DNA of 64,000 nt from Candidatus Dormiibacterota bacterium (GCA_003139695.1 PLJM01000025.1:62001-126000), one strand, 5' to 3'. Positions 25,499-35,220 are shown, counted from the first letter of the stretch. Numbers and translations are program-made. The notes: generated from the sequence alone by a model not told the origin.

Positions 25499-26854
25499 AT
25501 GGATACCAAGAAGCTGAGTTCGACACTGCGGCAGCGTCTGGAGGGGCGGAGCGCCAAGGTGGCGGTGATCGGCCTCGGGTATGTCGGCTTGCCCCTCGCG
25601 ACCGCAGCGGCCGAAGCCGGCCATTCAGTCATTGGAGTCGATCTTTCGCAACGCCGCGTCAAGGATGTCAACTCCGGCATCTCGACCATCCAGGACATTC
25701 CCTCGGAGGTCGTTCGACGCCTCGTCTCGACTGGTCGCTTACGAGCCACCAGTGACTATTCGGAGCTGAAGGACGTCGACGTCGCCGTGATCGCCGTACC
25801 GACGCCGATTGACGAGTACCGCGTTCCCGACCTCTCGTTCGTGAGAGGCGCAATCGAGGCTCTCGCGCCGGTCGTCAAGCCAGGTTCGCTCGTGATCCTG
25901 GAAAGCACCAGCTATCCCGGCACCACTGACGAGATCGTGGTTCCCGCATTGCGCGCCCAGGGAAAGGTTGCCGGCGAGGACGTCTTCGTCGGCTATTCGC
26001 CCGAGCGGATCGACCCAGGCAACAAGAAATGGACGCTCACGAACACACCCAAGATCGTGTCAGGCCTGACCAAAGAGAGCCTTGAGCTGACCATGGCCTG
26101 GTATGGCTCATTCGTTGAACATTTGGTGCCCGTTTCCAGCCTGAAGACCGCGGAAATCGCAAAGGTTTTCGAAAACATATTTCGGATTGTCAACATCGCG
26201 CTCGTCAATGAGTTTCAGATGATCTGTGACAGCTTCGAGATCGACGTGTGGGAGGTCATCGCCGCCTGCTCTACAAAGCCCTACGGCTTCATGCCTTTCT
26301 ACCCCGGTCCCGGTCTTGGCGGCCATTGCGTCCCGGTCGACCCCTTCTACCTGGCATGGAAGGCCCGCGAGAAGCATGTAAACACCGAGTTCATCGAGCT
26401 CGCCGGGCGTATCAATCACCAGATGCCTGGTTATGTGGTCGCCAAGGTCGCACGGTTGCTTAACGGCAGGGGCAAGGCGCTGCTTGCCGCGCGCGTCGCG
26501 CTGATTGGCGTCGCTTACAAGAAGGACACCAGCGACGTGCGTGAGTCCGCCGCGATTCGAATCATCGAGTTGCTCCAGCGCGAGGGAGCTGACGTCACCT
26601 ACCACGATCCTTACGTGCCTTCTATCGCCGTCGAAGGGACGGAGCTGACCTCTCAGCCATTGAGCGCAGGCTACCTCTCGGCGAAGGATGTGATTGTGAT
26701 CGTGACCGACCACGTTGCAATCGACTGGTCTCTGATCGCACCCCATCGGCCAATCGTCGTCGACACTCGCAACGTGTTCGGCCGATCTTTTGCAGGCAAC
26801 TTCCCCCGCGACCAGGACGTGGGAGCTGCGGTCAAGCTGGGCTCGGACGTCTAA
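25499..26854 (+). CDS. UDP-sugar 6-dehydrogenase (WbpA/WecC family), copy 1
   Basis: A 451-residue NAD-dependent dehydrogenase oxidising the C6 hydroxyl of a UDP-HexNAc to a uronic acid. Rossmann motif VAVIGLGYVGLPLA (21-34), substrate and catalytic motifs ESTSYPGTT and PGLGGHCVPVDPFY with the nucleophile Cys277, and a C-terminal UDP-binding domain (GVAYKKDTSDVRESAA). The GGHCxPVDP form and Thr-rich motif resemble WbpA-type UDP-GlcNAc dehydrogenases. With the aminotransferase, oxidoreductase and acetyltransferase of this locus it could make a diacetamido-uronic acid. Its last 23 bases overlap the convergent ligase-like gene. Confidence 0.9.
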   Translation: MDTKKLSSTLRQRLEGRSAKVAVIGLGYVGLPLATAAAEAGHSVIGVDLSQRRVKDVNSGISTIQDIPSEVVRRLVSTGRLRATSDYSELKDVDVAVIAVPTPIDEYRVPDLSFVRGAIEALAPVVKPGSLVILESTSYPGTTDEIVVPALRAQGKVAGEDVFVGYSPERIDPGNKKWTLTNTPKIVSGLTKESLELTMAWYGSFVEHLVPVSSLKTAEIAKVFENIFRIVNIALVNEFQMICDSFEIDVWEVIAACSTKPYGFMPFYPGPGLGGHCVPVDPFYLAWKAREKHVNTEFIELAGRINHQMPGYVVAKVARLLNGRGKALLAARVALIGVAYKKDTSDVRESAAIRIIELLQREGADVTYHDPYVPSIAVEGTELTSQPLSAGYLSAKDVIVIVTDHVAIDWSLIAPHRPIVVDTRNVFGRSFAGNFPRDQDVGAAVKLGSDV

Positions 26855-28229
26855 CCGCTTCTTCGACTCCCGCTTGCGCCGAGTACGCGAGCCCCAGAAA
26901 CAGCCATAGGTAAGGCTCTTCGAACAACCTTCCGCTGAGCTGGCTGTCGAGGACGATCAAAAGCAAACCGACAACCGGCGCCAGCACCAGTGCGCGAGCT
27001 TGGCCTGTCTGGGTGGTCGCTCGGATTGACGACCTTACGAACGAAACTGCGGTAATCAGCACAATCGCCAGTCCAACCAACCCGGTTTCGGCCAGGATGG
27101 TGACCAGCGACGTGTGTGAGGCGGTGTTGTCAACGCCGATCGGAACCAAGCCCGCGTATGGGCCCCGTAACGCCTGCGAGAAGTCGCCAAAGCCGATTCC
27201 AAGGATCGGGTGGTCGGCGAACATGATCAGGCCCGATCCGACCAGGTATTGACGGACCGAATCCAGGGGCAACACTTCCAGGAACCGCAACCATGGCGCG
27301 CGGTCAAGGAACGCATGATTTCGGAACGGACTCTCGAGGTTTTCGGCTAGCAAGGCGGCTCGGCTCAAGACAAGTGGGTCGATGATGGCGACCGCCGCAA
27401 AAATCGCAACGATCGATCCGACCAGCGCCAGCGCCGGCTTCCGTCGCCTGGCCAGTGCGATGACGCTCAACGCGACTAGAAACGCGAACACCCACCCCGC
27501 GCGTGAGAAGGTGATTGGAATCACCACCGCCGCAGCCAGCAAAGCTGCCACCCATAGGGCTCGTTGACGTACGCCGACATCCATGTCGGCAGCGAGCAGC
27601 ACCATGGTCACCATGGCAATGCCGAGGAAACGAGCAAGGATGTTGGGATCGTGAAAGGTCGCGTTGACGCGAAGGATTCCGACACTGGGTGGGTTCCAGA
27701 TATAGCTGTTGGTCAGGTACAGAATGAGACCGACGATTGCAACGACTATTGCGCTGAGTGCCAGAGCAGACCACACGAGGCGGTGGTCCGCGTACGTGCG
27801 AACCACGTTAAAGATGATGAGCATCATCAACAGGTAGGCGACCATCGACCCCGCTGTCTTGATGCCCTGGACCGAGCCTGTGGCCGCCGCACTGACAGTG
27901 GCGAAGGCAGTGAACAGCACGAGCCCAAGTACGCTCATCGTCAGCGGCACTCGCAACTCTGTGCGTTCGAGGACGATCTGGCCGGCGAATGCCAGAACGC
28001 ACAGTACAAGCACCAGACGACTGACCTCGAAGGCCTGGTTTGGGAAATACACCTTGGTGAACTCGAAGGGGAGGGTCAGAACCCACGCAACGAGCAGGGC
28101 GCGTGGCAGCCAATGGAAAATGGCAACGACCCTTGGAGACGCGTTGAAATGCACATTGGGTAGTGAAATGAGGCGCACAGCCATGCGCCCTGGCACCTCG
28201 CTCGGAGCTGGCATCTGCTCGCGGTTCAA
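26832..28229 (-). CDS. O-antigen ligase/Wzy-like membrane protein, copy 3
   Basis: A 465-residue protein with about eleven membrane helices. The Wzy_C loop shows GLIMFADHPILGIGFGDFSQ and DNTASHTSLVTILAETGLVG, the latter matching the ligase consensus HxxxxxxxxExGxxG. It lacks the SPYWKND tail of copies 1 and 2 and is more distant. It is the only gene on this strand between 20 and 33 kb and is divergent from the GT4 gene at 28294. It is the likeliest chain polymerase or ligase of the locus, but the three copies cannot be told apart by sequence. Confidence 0.78.
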   Translation of the reverse strand: MNREQMPAPSEVPGRMAVRLISLPNVHFNASPRVVAIFHWLPRALLVAWVLTLPFEFTKVYFPNQAFEVSRLVLVLCVLAFAGQIVLERTELRVPLTMSVLGLVLFTAFATVSAAATGSVQGIKTAGSMVAYLLMMLIIFNVVRTYADHRLVWSALALSAIVVAIVGLILYLTNSYIWNPPSVGILRVNATFHDPNILARFLGIAMVTMVLLAADMDVGVRQRALWVAALLAAAVVIPITFSRAGWVFAFLVALSVIALARRRKPALALVGSIVAIFAAVAIIDPLVLSRAALLAENLESPFRNHAFLDRAPWLRFLEVLPLDSVRQYLVGSGLIMFADHPILGIGFGDFSQALRGPYAGLVPIGVDNTASHTSLVTILAETGLVGLAIVLITAVSFVRSSIRATTQTGQARALVLAPVVGLLLIVLDSQLSGRLFEEPYLWLFLGLAYSAQAGVEEAVRRPSPA

Positions 28230-28293
28230 TCTGACGCCGTGCTGATTCGGTTGAATCCACTCATGTTGTTATGTTTTCATCCTGGCGCTAACG

Positions 28294-29472
28294 ATGAAGC
28301 CGACAACGAAGATTTGCCTGATTGGGAACCCCGACAGCATTCACGTGCAGAGATGGGCCAAACACTTCTCGCAAAAAGGCTTTGAAATGAGCTTGCTCAG
28401 CTATTACCAGCCGAGGACGACATTCAATGGCAATCCCAGCGTGCACTTCGTGCGAGCGCGTGCGCCGGGTCCAAGGCGAGCCGGGCCGAGATCGATGGCG
28501 ACAATGGCCCGCTTTCCCGGCATGCTGCGGCTCGTGACTGCGGCGCGCCTGAAGGCGGCAGGCTTCTACGCTGAGCTCAATCGCATCAAACCCGACGTGG
28601 TGCATGCGCATTACGTCTCTGATTACGGCTTCCTTGCCGCACTGTCGCGACGTCATCCGATGGTCGTCACGGCGTGGGGCTCTGACCTGTTGATCGACCC
28701 TCGCAACTCTGCGATCACACGATTGCTGGTGAAATGGGTGCTCGCGCAAGCCGATCTGGTCACTTACAACTCCGGCCAGCTGGGTGAAGCGGTACATGCC
28801 ATGGGCACCCCTTCGGACCGCATGCTGCAAGTCGTACTGGGCGTTGGGTCTGAGATGCTCGAAGCACTGCGGACGCGGACGGTGGCTCCTGTCGAGCGCG
28901 AGCCCATCATCCTGAGCCAGCGATCTCTCGACCGCACCCTGTACAACGTCGACATAGTGATCAACGCAATGCCCCAGGTCCTTGCCAGAGTGCCGGAAGC
29001 GCGCCTCATCGTCGGAGGCGACGGTGTACTCCGCGCACAGCTCGAGGACCTGACGCGCCAGATCGGAGTGGCTCACGCCGTAGAGTTTGCGGGCACAGCA
29101 ACTTGGCCCGTCGGGCTGGCGGAACGCCTCGGGAAGGCGGCGGTGTACGTATCGGTGCCCTCATCCGAAGGCACCTCGGTGACCTTGCTGGAAGCGATGG
29201 CCGCTGGAGCGTACCCGGTGGTGTCGGATCTCCCGAGCAACCGCGAATGGGTCAGCTCTATAGGCGGAGCTCTTGTGCCGGTCCGGCAGGTCGCATCGCT
29301 TGCCGCCGCCCTGACTGCAGCCCTGCTGGACCCGCTCCGCCGGTTGTCAGCGGCAACCTTCAATCGACAGTTGATCGACCAGCGGGGCCTGTGGGATTTC
29401 AACATGGCCCACATGGAGAAGGCTTATCGAGATCTCGTGGCCAGGGACCGCGGCGCCCGGGAAGTGGGCTGA
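28294..29472 (+). CDS. glycosyltransferase family 4
   Basis: A 392-residue GT-B protein: ICLIGNPDSIHVQRWAKHF at the N-terminus, KPDVVHAHYVSDYG and VTAWGSDLLIDP in the acceptor domain, ARLIVGGDGVLRAQLE and SEGTSVTLLEAMAAGAYPVV (E-x7-E region) in the donor domain. The WGSD element is common in transferases of capsule and O-antigen clusters. Four bases separate it from the acetyltransferase gene that follows, so the two are probably translated from one mRNA. Confidence 0.87.
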   Translation: MKPTTKICLIGNPDSIHVQRWAKHFSQKGFEMSLLSYYQPRTTFNGNPSVHFVRARAPGPRRAGPRSMATMARFPGMLRLVTAARLKAAGFYAELNRIKPDVVHAHYVSDYGFLAALSRRHPMVVTAWGSDLLIDPRNSAITRLLVKWVLAQADLVTYNSGQLGEAVHAMGTPSDRMLQVVLGVGSEMLEALRTRTVAPVEREPIILSQRSLDRTLYNVDIVINAMPQVLARVPEARLIVGGDGVLRAQLEDLTRQIGVAHAVEFAGTATWPVGLAERLGKAAVYVSVPSSEGTSVTLLEAMAAGAYPVVSDLPSNREWVSSIGGALVPVRQVASLAAALTAALLDPLRRLSAATFNRQLIDQRGLWDFNMAHMEKAYRDLVARDRGAREVG

Positions 29473-29476
29473 CCTC

Positions 29477-30103
29477 ATGCGCAGACGCGAAGATGTGACC
29501 ATCCACCCCAGCGCCGAGGTGTCAGACGACGCCGAGGTCGGCCACGGGACCAGGATCTGGAGCCATGTCCAGGTCCGCGAAGGAGCCGTCATCGGCAGCC
29601 AGTGCATATTGGGGAGTGGCACTTACGTCGACCTCAAGGTCCGAATCGGCGACCGCTGCAAGCTCCAGAACGGTGTCTTAGTGTTTCACGGATTCAACCT
29701 CGAGGATGGCGTCTTCCTGGGCCCGGGAGTGATGCTGCTGAATGACAAGAACCCGCGAGCGATAAACCTCGACGGTTCGCTCAAATCAAGCAGCGACTGG
29801 ACAGTGACTGAAGCCGTCGTGCGGCGCGGGGCCGCCGTTGGCGGGGGCGCGGTGGTGCTCCCCGGTGTGAGCGTCGGGCGCTTCGCAATGGTTGGAGCGG
29901 GGTCTGTGGTCACCCGAGACGTACCCGATCACGCCATCGTCTTCGGGAACCCGGCGCGGCTCAAGGGCTTCGCGTGCGCGTGCGGGCGCGGGCTCAAGCC
30001 TGTCAAACGTGATCCGCTTGGGATGCTCATGCATTGTCCTGCGTGCGGGACCGATGTGTCGATCCGGCTGGATGACTACGCGCAGCTAGAACGGGGTCGC
30101 TGA
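29477..30103 (+). CDS. WbpD/WlbB-like N-acetyltransferase with zinc-ribbon tail
   Basis: A 208-residue left-handed beta-helix acyltransferase. Hexapeptide repeats run from about residue 8 to 150 (IHPSAEVSDDAEVGHGTRIW; GGGAVVLPGVSVG). HGFNLEDGVFLGPGVMLLND resembles UDP-2-acetamido-3-amino-glucuronate 3-N-acetyltransferases. After the helix come two cysteine pairs, CAC and CPAC, a small zinc-ribbon seen in several relatives. It would use acetyl-CoA to acetylate the 3-amino group made by the aminotransferase encoded at 35.2-36.4 kb. The separation from those genes is unusual. Confidence 0.85.
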   Translation: MRRREDVTIHPSAEVSDDAEVGHGTRIWSHVQVREGAVIGSQCILGSGTYVDLKVRIGDRCKLQNGVLVFHGFNLEDGVFLGPGVMLLNDKNPRAINLDGSLKSSSDWTVTEAVVRRGAAVGGGAVVLPGVSVGRFAMVGAGSVVTRDVPDHAIVFGNPARLKGFACACGRGLKPVKRDPLGMLMHCPACGTDVSIRLDDYAQLERGR

Positions 30104-30175
30104 CCGGAGAAGCCCGTATATCTCGGAAGGCCGTGTCCACGCCGTGGGCCGAGGTCGGGCGGCTAGGATACCAAC

Positions 30176-31129
30176 GTGCAAGGCGGATGCAGTGTGGGCG
30201 TCGTCGTGCCCGCCTATAACGAAGAGCGCCAGATCGGCAAGGTACTGGAGACGATGCCTGACTACGTCGACCAGATTGTCGTCGTCGACGATGGCAGCAC
30301 TGACGCCACTCTGGAACGCTGCCGCGAATGGCAGGGGCGGATGGGACGTCGGTTGGCCGTAATCGAGCAGCCCAAGAACAAAGGGGTGGGAGCCGCCGTC
30401 ACTGCCGGTTACCGGCGCTCGCTCGAACTTGGCATCGACGTGATCGCGCTCATGGCGGGCGACGGCCAGACCGACCCCGACGACCTTGCCCTGATCATTG
30501 ATCCAGTCATCAGCGGGAAAGCCGATTACAGCAAGGGCAACCGCCTTTTCACTGGAGAGGCGTGGCGCAGGACGCCGCACGTGCGCTACCTCGGAAACGC
30601 ATTTCTCTCAATGCTGACGAAGATCGCTTCGGGATATTGGCATGTGGCGGACTCTCAATCGGGGTTTACTGCGATCTCGCGGCCAGCGCTGAAGTCACTC
30701 GACCTCGACCGTCTGTACCACAGCTACGGCTATCCCAACGACCTCTTGATCCAGCTCAACATCCGCAACCTGAGAGTCGCGGACGTTCCTACACATCCGC
30801 GCTATGGGGTCGGGGAACGGTCTTCGATGAACGTCTTCCTGGTCATGCCGACGGTGAGCTACCTCCTGTTGCGAGGCTTCCTCAACCGTCTGTTCGTCAA
30901 GTACGTGGTCAAGGACTTCCATCCCCTCGTGTTCTTTTATTTCTTCGCAATCGTCTTTCTGATCGTGGGTACGCTCATCGGTTTGCTGTACTCGTCGTTG
31001 AGGCTCTTCGCCGGAGTCGAAATCCCGACCGCAACCATCGTACTCGTGGCGATGCTGATCATCGGCGGCCTTCAATTTCTGCTGTTCGCTATGTGGTTCG
31101 ACATGGAGTACAGCAAGAATCTCAAGTGA
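30176..31129 (+). CDS. family 2 glycosyltransferase with two C-terminal membrane helices
   Basis: A 317-residue GT-A protein: VGVVVPAYNEERQIGKVLE, DDGSTDAT, and the DxD-like AGDGQTDP. It resembles dolichyl/polyprenyl-phosphate sugar transferases. Two helices at the end (about 245-275 and 285-307) anchor it, as in DPM1-like proteins that charge undecaprenyl phosphate. GTG 30176 is the only plausible start. The next gene encodes a GT-C-like membrane protein, a natural user of a polyprenyl-phosphate sugar. Confidence 0.86.
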   Translation: MQGGCSVGVVVPAYNEERQIGKVLETMPDYVDQIVVVDDGSTDATLERCREWQGRMGRRLAVIEQPKNKGVGAAVTAGYRRSLELGIDVIALMAGDGQTDPDDLALIIDPVISGKADYSKGNRLFTGEAWRRTPHVRYLGNAFLSMLTKIASGYWHVADSQSGFTAISRPALKSLDLDRLYHSYGYPNDLLIQLNIRNLRVADVPTHPRYGVGERSSMNVFLVMPTVSYLLLRGFLNRLFVKYVVKDFHPLVFFYFFAIVFLIVGTLIGLLYSSLRLFAGVEIPTATIVLVAMLIIGGLQFLLFAMWFDMEYSKNLK

Positions 31130-31195
31130 CGAGGCCATGAGGTCTGTATCGTCAACGACTCCAGGCAGTGAGCGCATAGCCGACATCGCCAAACC

Positions 31196-33775
31196 GTGAA
31201 CATGGCCTGGATCTCAGTCTGGGCCGCAGCCCTCCTCTTTCTGCCGGGTTGGGTCATCTTGCGTTTGGCAGGTCCGCGAACCATGCCGCGAGCGCTTGAG
31301 ATTGCGCCCGCCTTCGCCCTCTCGCTGGCGGTCATATCCCTGGAGGCCTGGGCCGCTTACGTGCTCGGATTCGGTTTCAACGTGGTCCAGGACGCCTCGG
31401 TCGTGGTGCTCGTGCTTGCCGCGCTTGGATTGCCAATCGCCCTGCTGTACCGACGGTCGCCAGCCAGGGAAGCGGTCACGCCGCCGTGGACGCTTTGGGT
31501 GGTGGTTGCAGTCGCTTTTGGCGCTGGCGTATCGGCACTTTATTCCGGTCCATGGCTGAGCGCCACAGCCGACACCTTCTACCACCTGGCTGCGATCCGG
31601 TCCATCATCGACAACAACACAGCGCTGCCAAAAGAAATCTTCTTTGGCACGCCGGTGCCTGCTCCCGATCCGACAACCGGTACGTGGCACGTGGCGCTCG
31701 CACTGGTCTCCAATCTATCCGGCCAGGACCCGCTGTCCGTCTGGCGCCTGATGAACGTTGTGCTGGCTCCAGTAACAGTGATTGCGTTCTTGGCCCTCGC
31801 ACTGTCGATAACACGAAGGGGCATCGTGGCCTTGATCACCACGGTGCTATACGTGGTGCTCGCGCTGAGCTTCGACTTTCGCTATGCCGCACTTCCCAAC
31901 CATTTTGGGAACCTCTTGGCATGGCTCGCCCTCACTTTCGTGCTGCGTTTCGTCGACAACGGGTCGAAGCGCGAGCTCGCTGTGATTGCTCCGATCGCGT
32001 TTGCAGCAAGCGCGGTTCACGTGACACTCAGCCCTTTCATCCTGGCCACGTTGTTGGCTGGATTGGCTGCAACAATCCTGGTTCGCTCCCAGTCGTGGAA
32101 GCGGTTCGCCGTGGCGGCCGCCGTTGGCGGCGCAGCCGCCGTCCCGCTGCTGGCCGTCGATATTTCGACGCTCACCGCGTCGGTCCCGTACGCAGCGATG
32201 GCAGTCCAATTTCCGCCGCCGCTACTTGTAATCCACCATCCGTGGACATGGGTGTGGCCGAGCAACTGGTACAGCAACCCGGGGACCGTGCTCGGGACCG
32301 CCTTCGCAGTCACCTTGGTGCGGCTCTGGCGCAAGGGAGAGGTGGGAGCCGGGTTGGTTCTGGCGGTGGTGCTCGCCATCCCTGCCGTGGCGCTCACCCC
32401 TCTATTCGCGCGAAGTTCCACGGGCCGGTATGCGCTGGCTCGGGTGTCCTTCACGCTGCAACCGCTCGCATGGCTGTCCTGGGGGTGGGGTATGACGCTG
32501 GCGGTCACGGCACTCCGAAGCCGTGCGAAGGTGTTGGCGGCAGCGGCCCTCCTCGTTTCCACGGTGGCGATGGCGGCTGCCTTTTATACCGGGCCGCTGG
32601 CGCGGTTTCAGCTGCCGGCAAGCTCCCCGACAAGCTTTGAGTTCACTCGCTCCACCGACCTGACGGTGGCATGGCAGGATCGGCTTGCCGCGCTGGATCA
32701 ACAGCCCAAAGCGGCAATTCTCCTCGCCGAACCGAGGATGGCTTACGAGTTGGCCGGCCTCACCGGCAGGGAGGTGGTGGCAGTGCCACTTTCGCACACG
32801 CCCTACCAGATCCAAACGCGCGACGGACCGCGGCGCCGAACAGACGCTCTCGACGCCGTCCAGGGGCGGCTGGATTCCGCCGGGCTAGCAGGCGTGCTCG
32901 AGCACTACGGAGTGACGGACGTGCTCGTGGACATGGACCGGACCGACCCCACGGCGTGGGCGCAGCTTGCCAACGCCACGATCTTGGTTCCGATCGCGTC
33001 GGGAGACCGCTGGCGACTCTATACCTACGACCCGCGAATGCTTGATGGCTTCCTCAACCTTCCAACCCAGGAAGGACCGATCCCACAGCTGGCGCGCAGC
33101 GGTATCGGTCCTCAAATGACCCTTGCCGGCCGCGCCGTCTTCGCCCGTCTCCAGGTCAACCAAGGCGGCGGGGGAAATGCGCAGTTGCGAGCTGACGCCG
33201 TGGGTTCGTCATACAACTTCAGCCGGTCGATCGTGTTGGGCGACTCCGGCTCGACCCAGACGTTCGCGCTGCCCATCCCAGCCGACGCCCCGGCGGGCAA
33301 TTACCGCCTCAGCGTCGCGCTGGGTGGAGGGCAGGCTGCATTACTTGGCGGATTCGAGGTCGGCCGCGTCATCCAGGCCGAAGACATGGCCGGCGTCGTC
33401 GCCGGCTCGAGCGGTTGGTCCGTCGTGAACGGAAATGACTACCAGGGTGGGGTGGCAGCCGTCGCCACCAACCTGGGATCAGCGGCAAGCCAGGCCATCC
33501 CCCCGGTGCAGGCGGGCGCGTATTGCCTGGCGGCCCGCGTGTATGACTATGGAACCGGCCAGCCAAACGAGCTCGAGGTCACGCTGGGCGGCGCCGGCTA
33601 TCAACTGTCCTGGTCGGGGTCGGTGCCTGGAGTTCGCTGGGTGGCCAGGGCCATCACGCTCGATCAGAGTGGAGGGCATTTGGGCATGCAGGTGATCCAG
33701 CGCGGTCAGCGCGCTGTGATCGTCGATTCGCTGGAGATCTACCCGCAGATCGGAGGTTCGTGCATCGCCAGCTGA
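31196..33775 (+). CDS. large GT-C-like membrane protein with C-terminal carbohydrate-binding-like domain
   Basis: An 859-residue protein. About twelve to thirteen membrane helices fill residues 1-465, and an early outside loop has SATADTFYHLAAIRSI, where an acidic residue near the first loop is typical of GT-C enzymes. The last 390 residues are extracytoplasmic. They include an alpha/beta part (ILLAEPRMAYELAGL) and two beta modules, the second starting VIQAEDMAGVV and ending VIVDSLEIYP, like CBM6/35-type jelly rolls. It may transfer sugars from a polyprenyl carrier and hold the glycan product. GTG 31196 and ATG 31202 are both possible starts. Confidence 0.7.
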   Translation: MNMAWISVWAAALLFLPGWVILRLAGPRTMPRALEIAPAFALSLAVISLEAWAAYVLGFGFNVVQDASVVVLVLAALGLPIALLYRRSPAREAVTPPWTLWVVVAVAFGAGVSALYSGPWLSATADTFYHLAAIRSIIDNNTALPKEIFFGTPVPAPDPTTGTWHVALALVSNLSGQDPLSVWRLMNVVLAPVTVIAFLALALSITRRGIVALITTVLYVVLALSFDFRYAALPNHFGNLLAWLALTFVLRFVDNGSKRELAVIAPIAFAASAVHVTLSPFILATLLAGLAATILVRSQSWKRFAVAAAVGGAAAVPLLAVDISTLTASVPYAAMAVQFPPPLLVIHHPWTWVWPSNWYSNPGTVLGTAFAVTLVRLWRKGEVGAGLVLAVVLAIPAVALTPLFARSSTGRYALARVSFTLQPLAWLSWGWGMTLAVTALRSRAKVLAAAALLVSTVAMAAAFYTGPLARFQLPASSPTSFEFTRSTDLTVAWQDRLAALDQQPKAAILLAEPRMAYELAGLTGREVVAVPLSHTPYQIQTRDGPRRRTDALDAVQGRLDSAGLAGVLEHYGVTDVLVDMDRTDPTAWAQLANATILVPIASGDRWRLYTYDPRMLDGFLNLPTQEGPIPQLARSGIGPQMTLAGRAVFARLQVNQGGGGNAQLRADAVGSSYNFSRSIVLGDSGSTQTFALPIPADAPAGNYRLSVALGGGQAALLGGFEVGRVIQAEDMAGVVAGSSGWSVVNGNDYQGGVAAVATNLGSAASQAIPPVQAGAYCLAARVYDYGTGQPNELEVTLGGAGYQLSWSGSVPGVRWVARAITLDQSGGHLGMQVIQRGQRAVIVDSLEIYPQIGGSCIAS

Positions 33776-33809
33776 GATCGCTCCGCGACGGCTGATGGCG
33801 ACGCGCCGC

Positions 33810-35132
33810 TCATGATCGGGCGGGGCTCGCCGCGAGCAGGCGTCTCACCGTCGAATTGAGCACATGCCGGTATCGAACGAAGTCGTCCGGCCGAACGATG
33901 AGCGTTTCCAGCAAAGTGGCGCCGGACTCATACCTGAAGATCGCGACCGACGCCACCGCCGTACACGTGTAGACGATGCTTGACGCCGCGGCGGCTCCAC
34001 TGATCCCATATCGCGGAATCAGCAAGAGATCGAGAGCGATGGTAAGGGTCACCGTCCCAGCGGCGATGTATGTGCTGTAGGTGGGCTTTCCGATTCCGCT
34101 CAAGTAGCTCGAGATCACCTTCGAAGCGGTCAGTGTGACGATGCCAGGCAGGAGGAGCCACAGGGGGTGCAGTGCCGGCAGCATGCTCGATCCGAAAACA
34201 AACAGGACGAGCTGGCGGCTGACCACGAACATCACCACTGCCCCGACGAAGGTCATGAAAACGGCGTTGCGACAGACGACTGGCGTGACGCGGTCGGCCT
34301 CTTTTCTCTCAAGCGATGAAACGTGCGGAAACATGACGAGGGCAAAACCGTTCGCGCCATACCAGAGTGTTTCCGCCATAGACGTGGCAATCGAGTAATA
34401 CCCAAGGCTCACCACTCCGCTCAGCCCGTTGACGATCAGCGAATCAAGTCGGTAGTTCAGAAACATCATCAGGTTGGCCGCGTAGCCTCGGATGCCAAAG
34501 TTGAGAAAGCTCCTCAGGATCTTCATGTCAACGCTCAGCCGAAGCGGCACCTCACGGCGGACGAGCACGAGGCCGAAACCTGAGCTTATGGCCGCTCCGA
34601 TTGCCAGCGCCAAGAGGGCCGAGGTCGCTGTAAGCGAGCCCGCGATCCCGAGGCCGACCTGAATCGCAAACGACACAGCCCACTGAGTCAGGCTGACGCT
34701 CGCGTATGACACCGGGCGATTCATTCCGAGCACGATCGACGCGCTCGCAGTCGTGACCTGGAATAGCGCGGTGAGCGCCAGCATGATAAAGGCTTGTGTC
34801 GTGCTCAGCTCGTAGAAGTAGCTGTGTTGGAAGAGCAGATACACGGCCGCAACGCCGGCGACTGCCGCACCCCCCGAAACCATCGACACCGTGAGGACAG
34901 TCGAAGCGACATCAGCGAGGGGAAACAGGCGCTTGCCGATGTAATAGATGCCCGCCCAGCTGACCCCAAGCGCGGTGATCATCGATGCCAGGGTCGCCAC
35001 TGAGCTCACGAGCGTGTAGACACCCCGTCCATGCGCGCCGGTGACGCGAGTCACGAGGATGGTGGTGCCTATCAGCGCCACGAGCTGAACGAATTGGATG
35101 AGGGTGGTGAGGAGGCCCTTCCGAAGGATCAT
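33810..35132 (-). CDS. Wzx-like polysaccharide flippase, copy 1
   Basis: A 440-residue MOP-superfamily transporter with about twelve membrane helices (MILRKGLLTTLIQFVQLVAL, ILVTRVTGAHGRGVYTLVSS, YRLDSLIVNGLSGVVSLGYY). It would move undecaprenyl-linked oligosaccharides across the membrane. It aligns along its whole length, with the same 440-residue length, with the flippase at 39.8-41.1 kb. The start ATG 35132 lies only about 13 bases after a TACTAT box in an upstream segment also conserved between the two copies. Confidence 0.88.
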   Translation of the reverse strand: MILRKGLLTTLIQFVQLVALIGTTILVTRVTGAHGRGVYTLVSSVATLASMITALGVSWAGIYYIGKRLFPLADVASTVLTVSMVSGGAAVAGVAAVYLLFQHSYFYELSTTQAFIMLALTALFQVTTASASIVLGMNRPVSYASVSLTQWAVSFAIQVGLGIAGSLTATSALLALAIGAAISSGFGLVLVRREVPLRLSVDMKILRSFLNFGIRGYAANLMMFLNYRLDSLIVNGLSGVVSLGYYSIATSMAETLWYGANGFALVMFPHVSSLERKEADRVTPVVCRNAVFMTFVGAVVMFVVSRQLVLFVFGSSMLPALHPLWLLLPGIVTLTASKVISSYLSGIGKPTYSTYIAAGTVTLTIALDLLLIPRYGISGAAAASSIVYTCTAVASVAIFRYESGATLLETLIVRPDDFVRYRHVLNSTVRRLLAASPARS

Positions 35133-35151
35133 CGAAGGTCAGGCTATAGTA
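35133..35151 (-). promoter_or_regulatory. promoter segment of flippase copy 1
   Basis: The minus strand has TACTAT (35151-35146) followed by 13 bases to the ATG, predicting a very short leader. The segment CTATAGCCTGAC is identical upstream of the second flippase (41102-41120). Confidence 0.4.
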
Positions 35152-35220
35152 CGGGCCCGGCTCAGGAAGGCAGAGCGGCGCCGGCCGAGAAGGTCGGGCA
35201 CCCCGTCCCAGCCTGTACGA

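Noticed and set aside
29477..30103. Zinc-ribbon tail of the acetyltransferase as a novel fusion
   Set aside because: I recall similar Cys-pair tails in other WbpD/WlbB-like proteins, so it is noted in the gene entry but not claimed as new.
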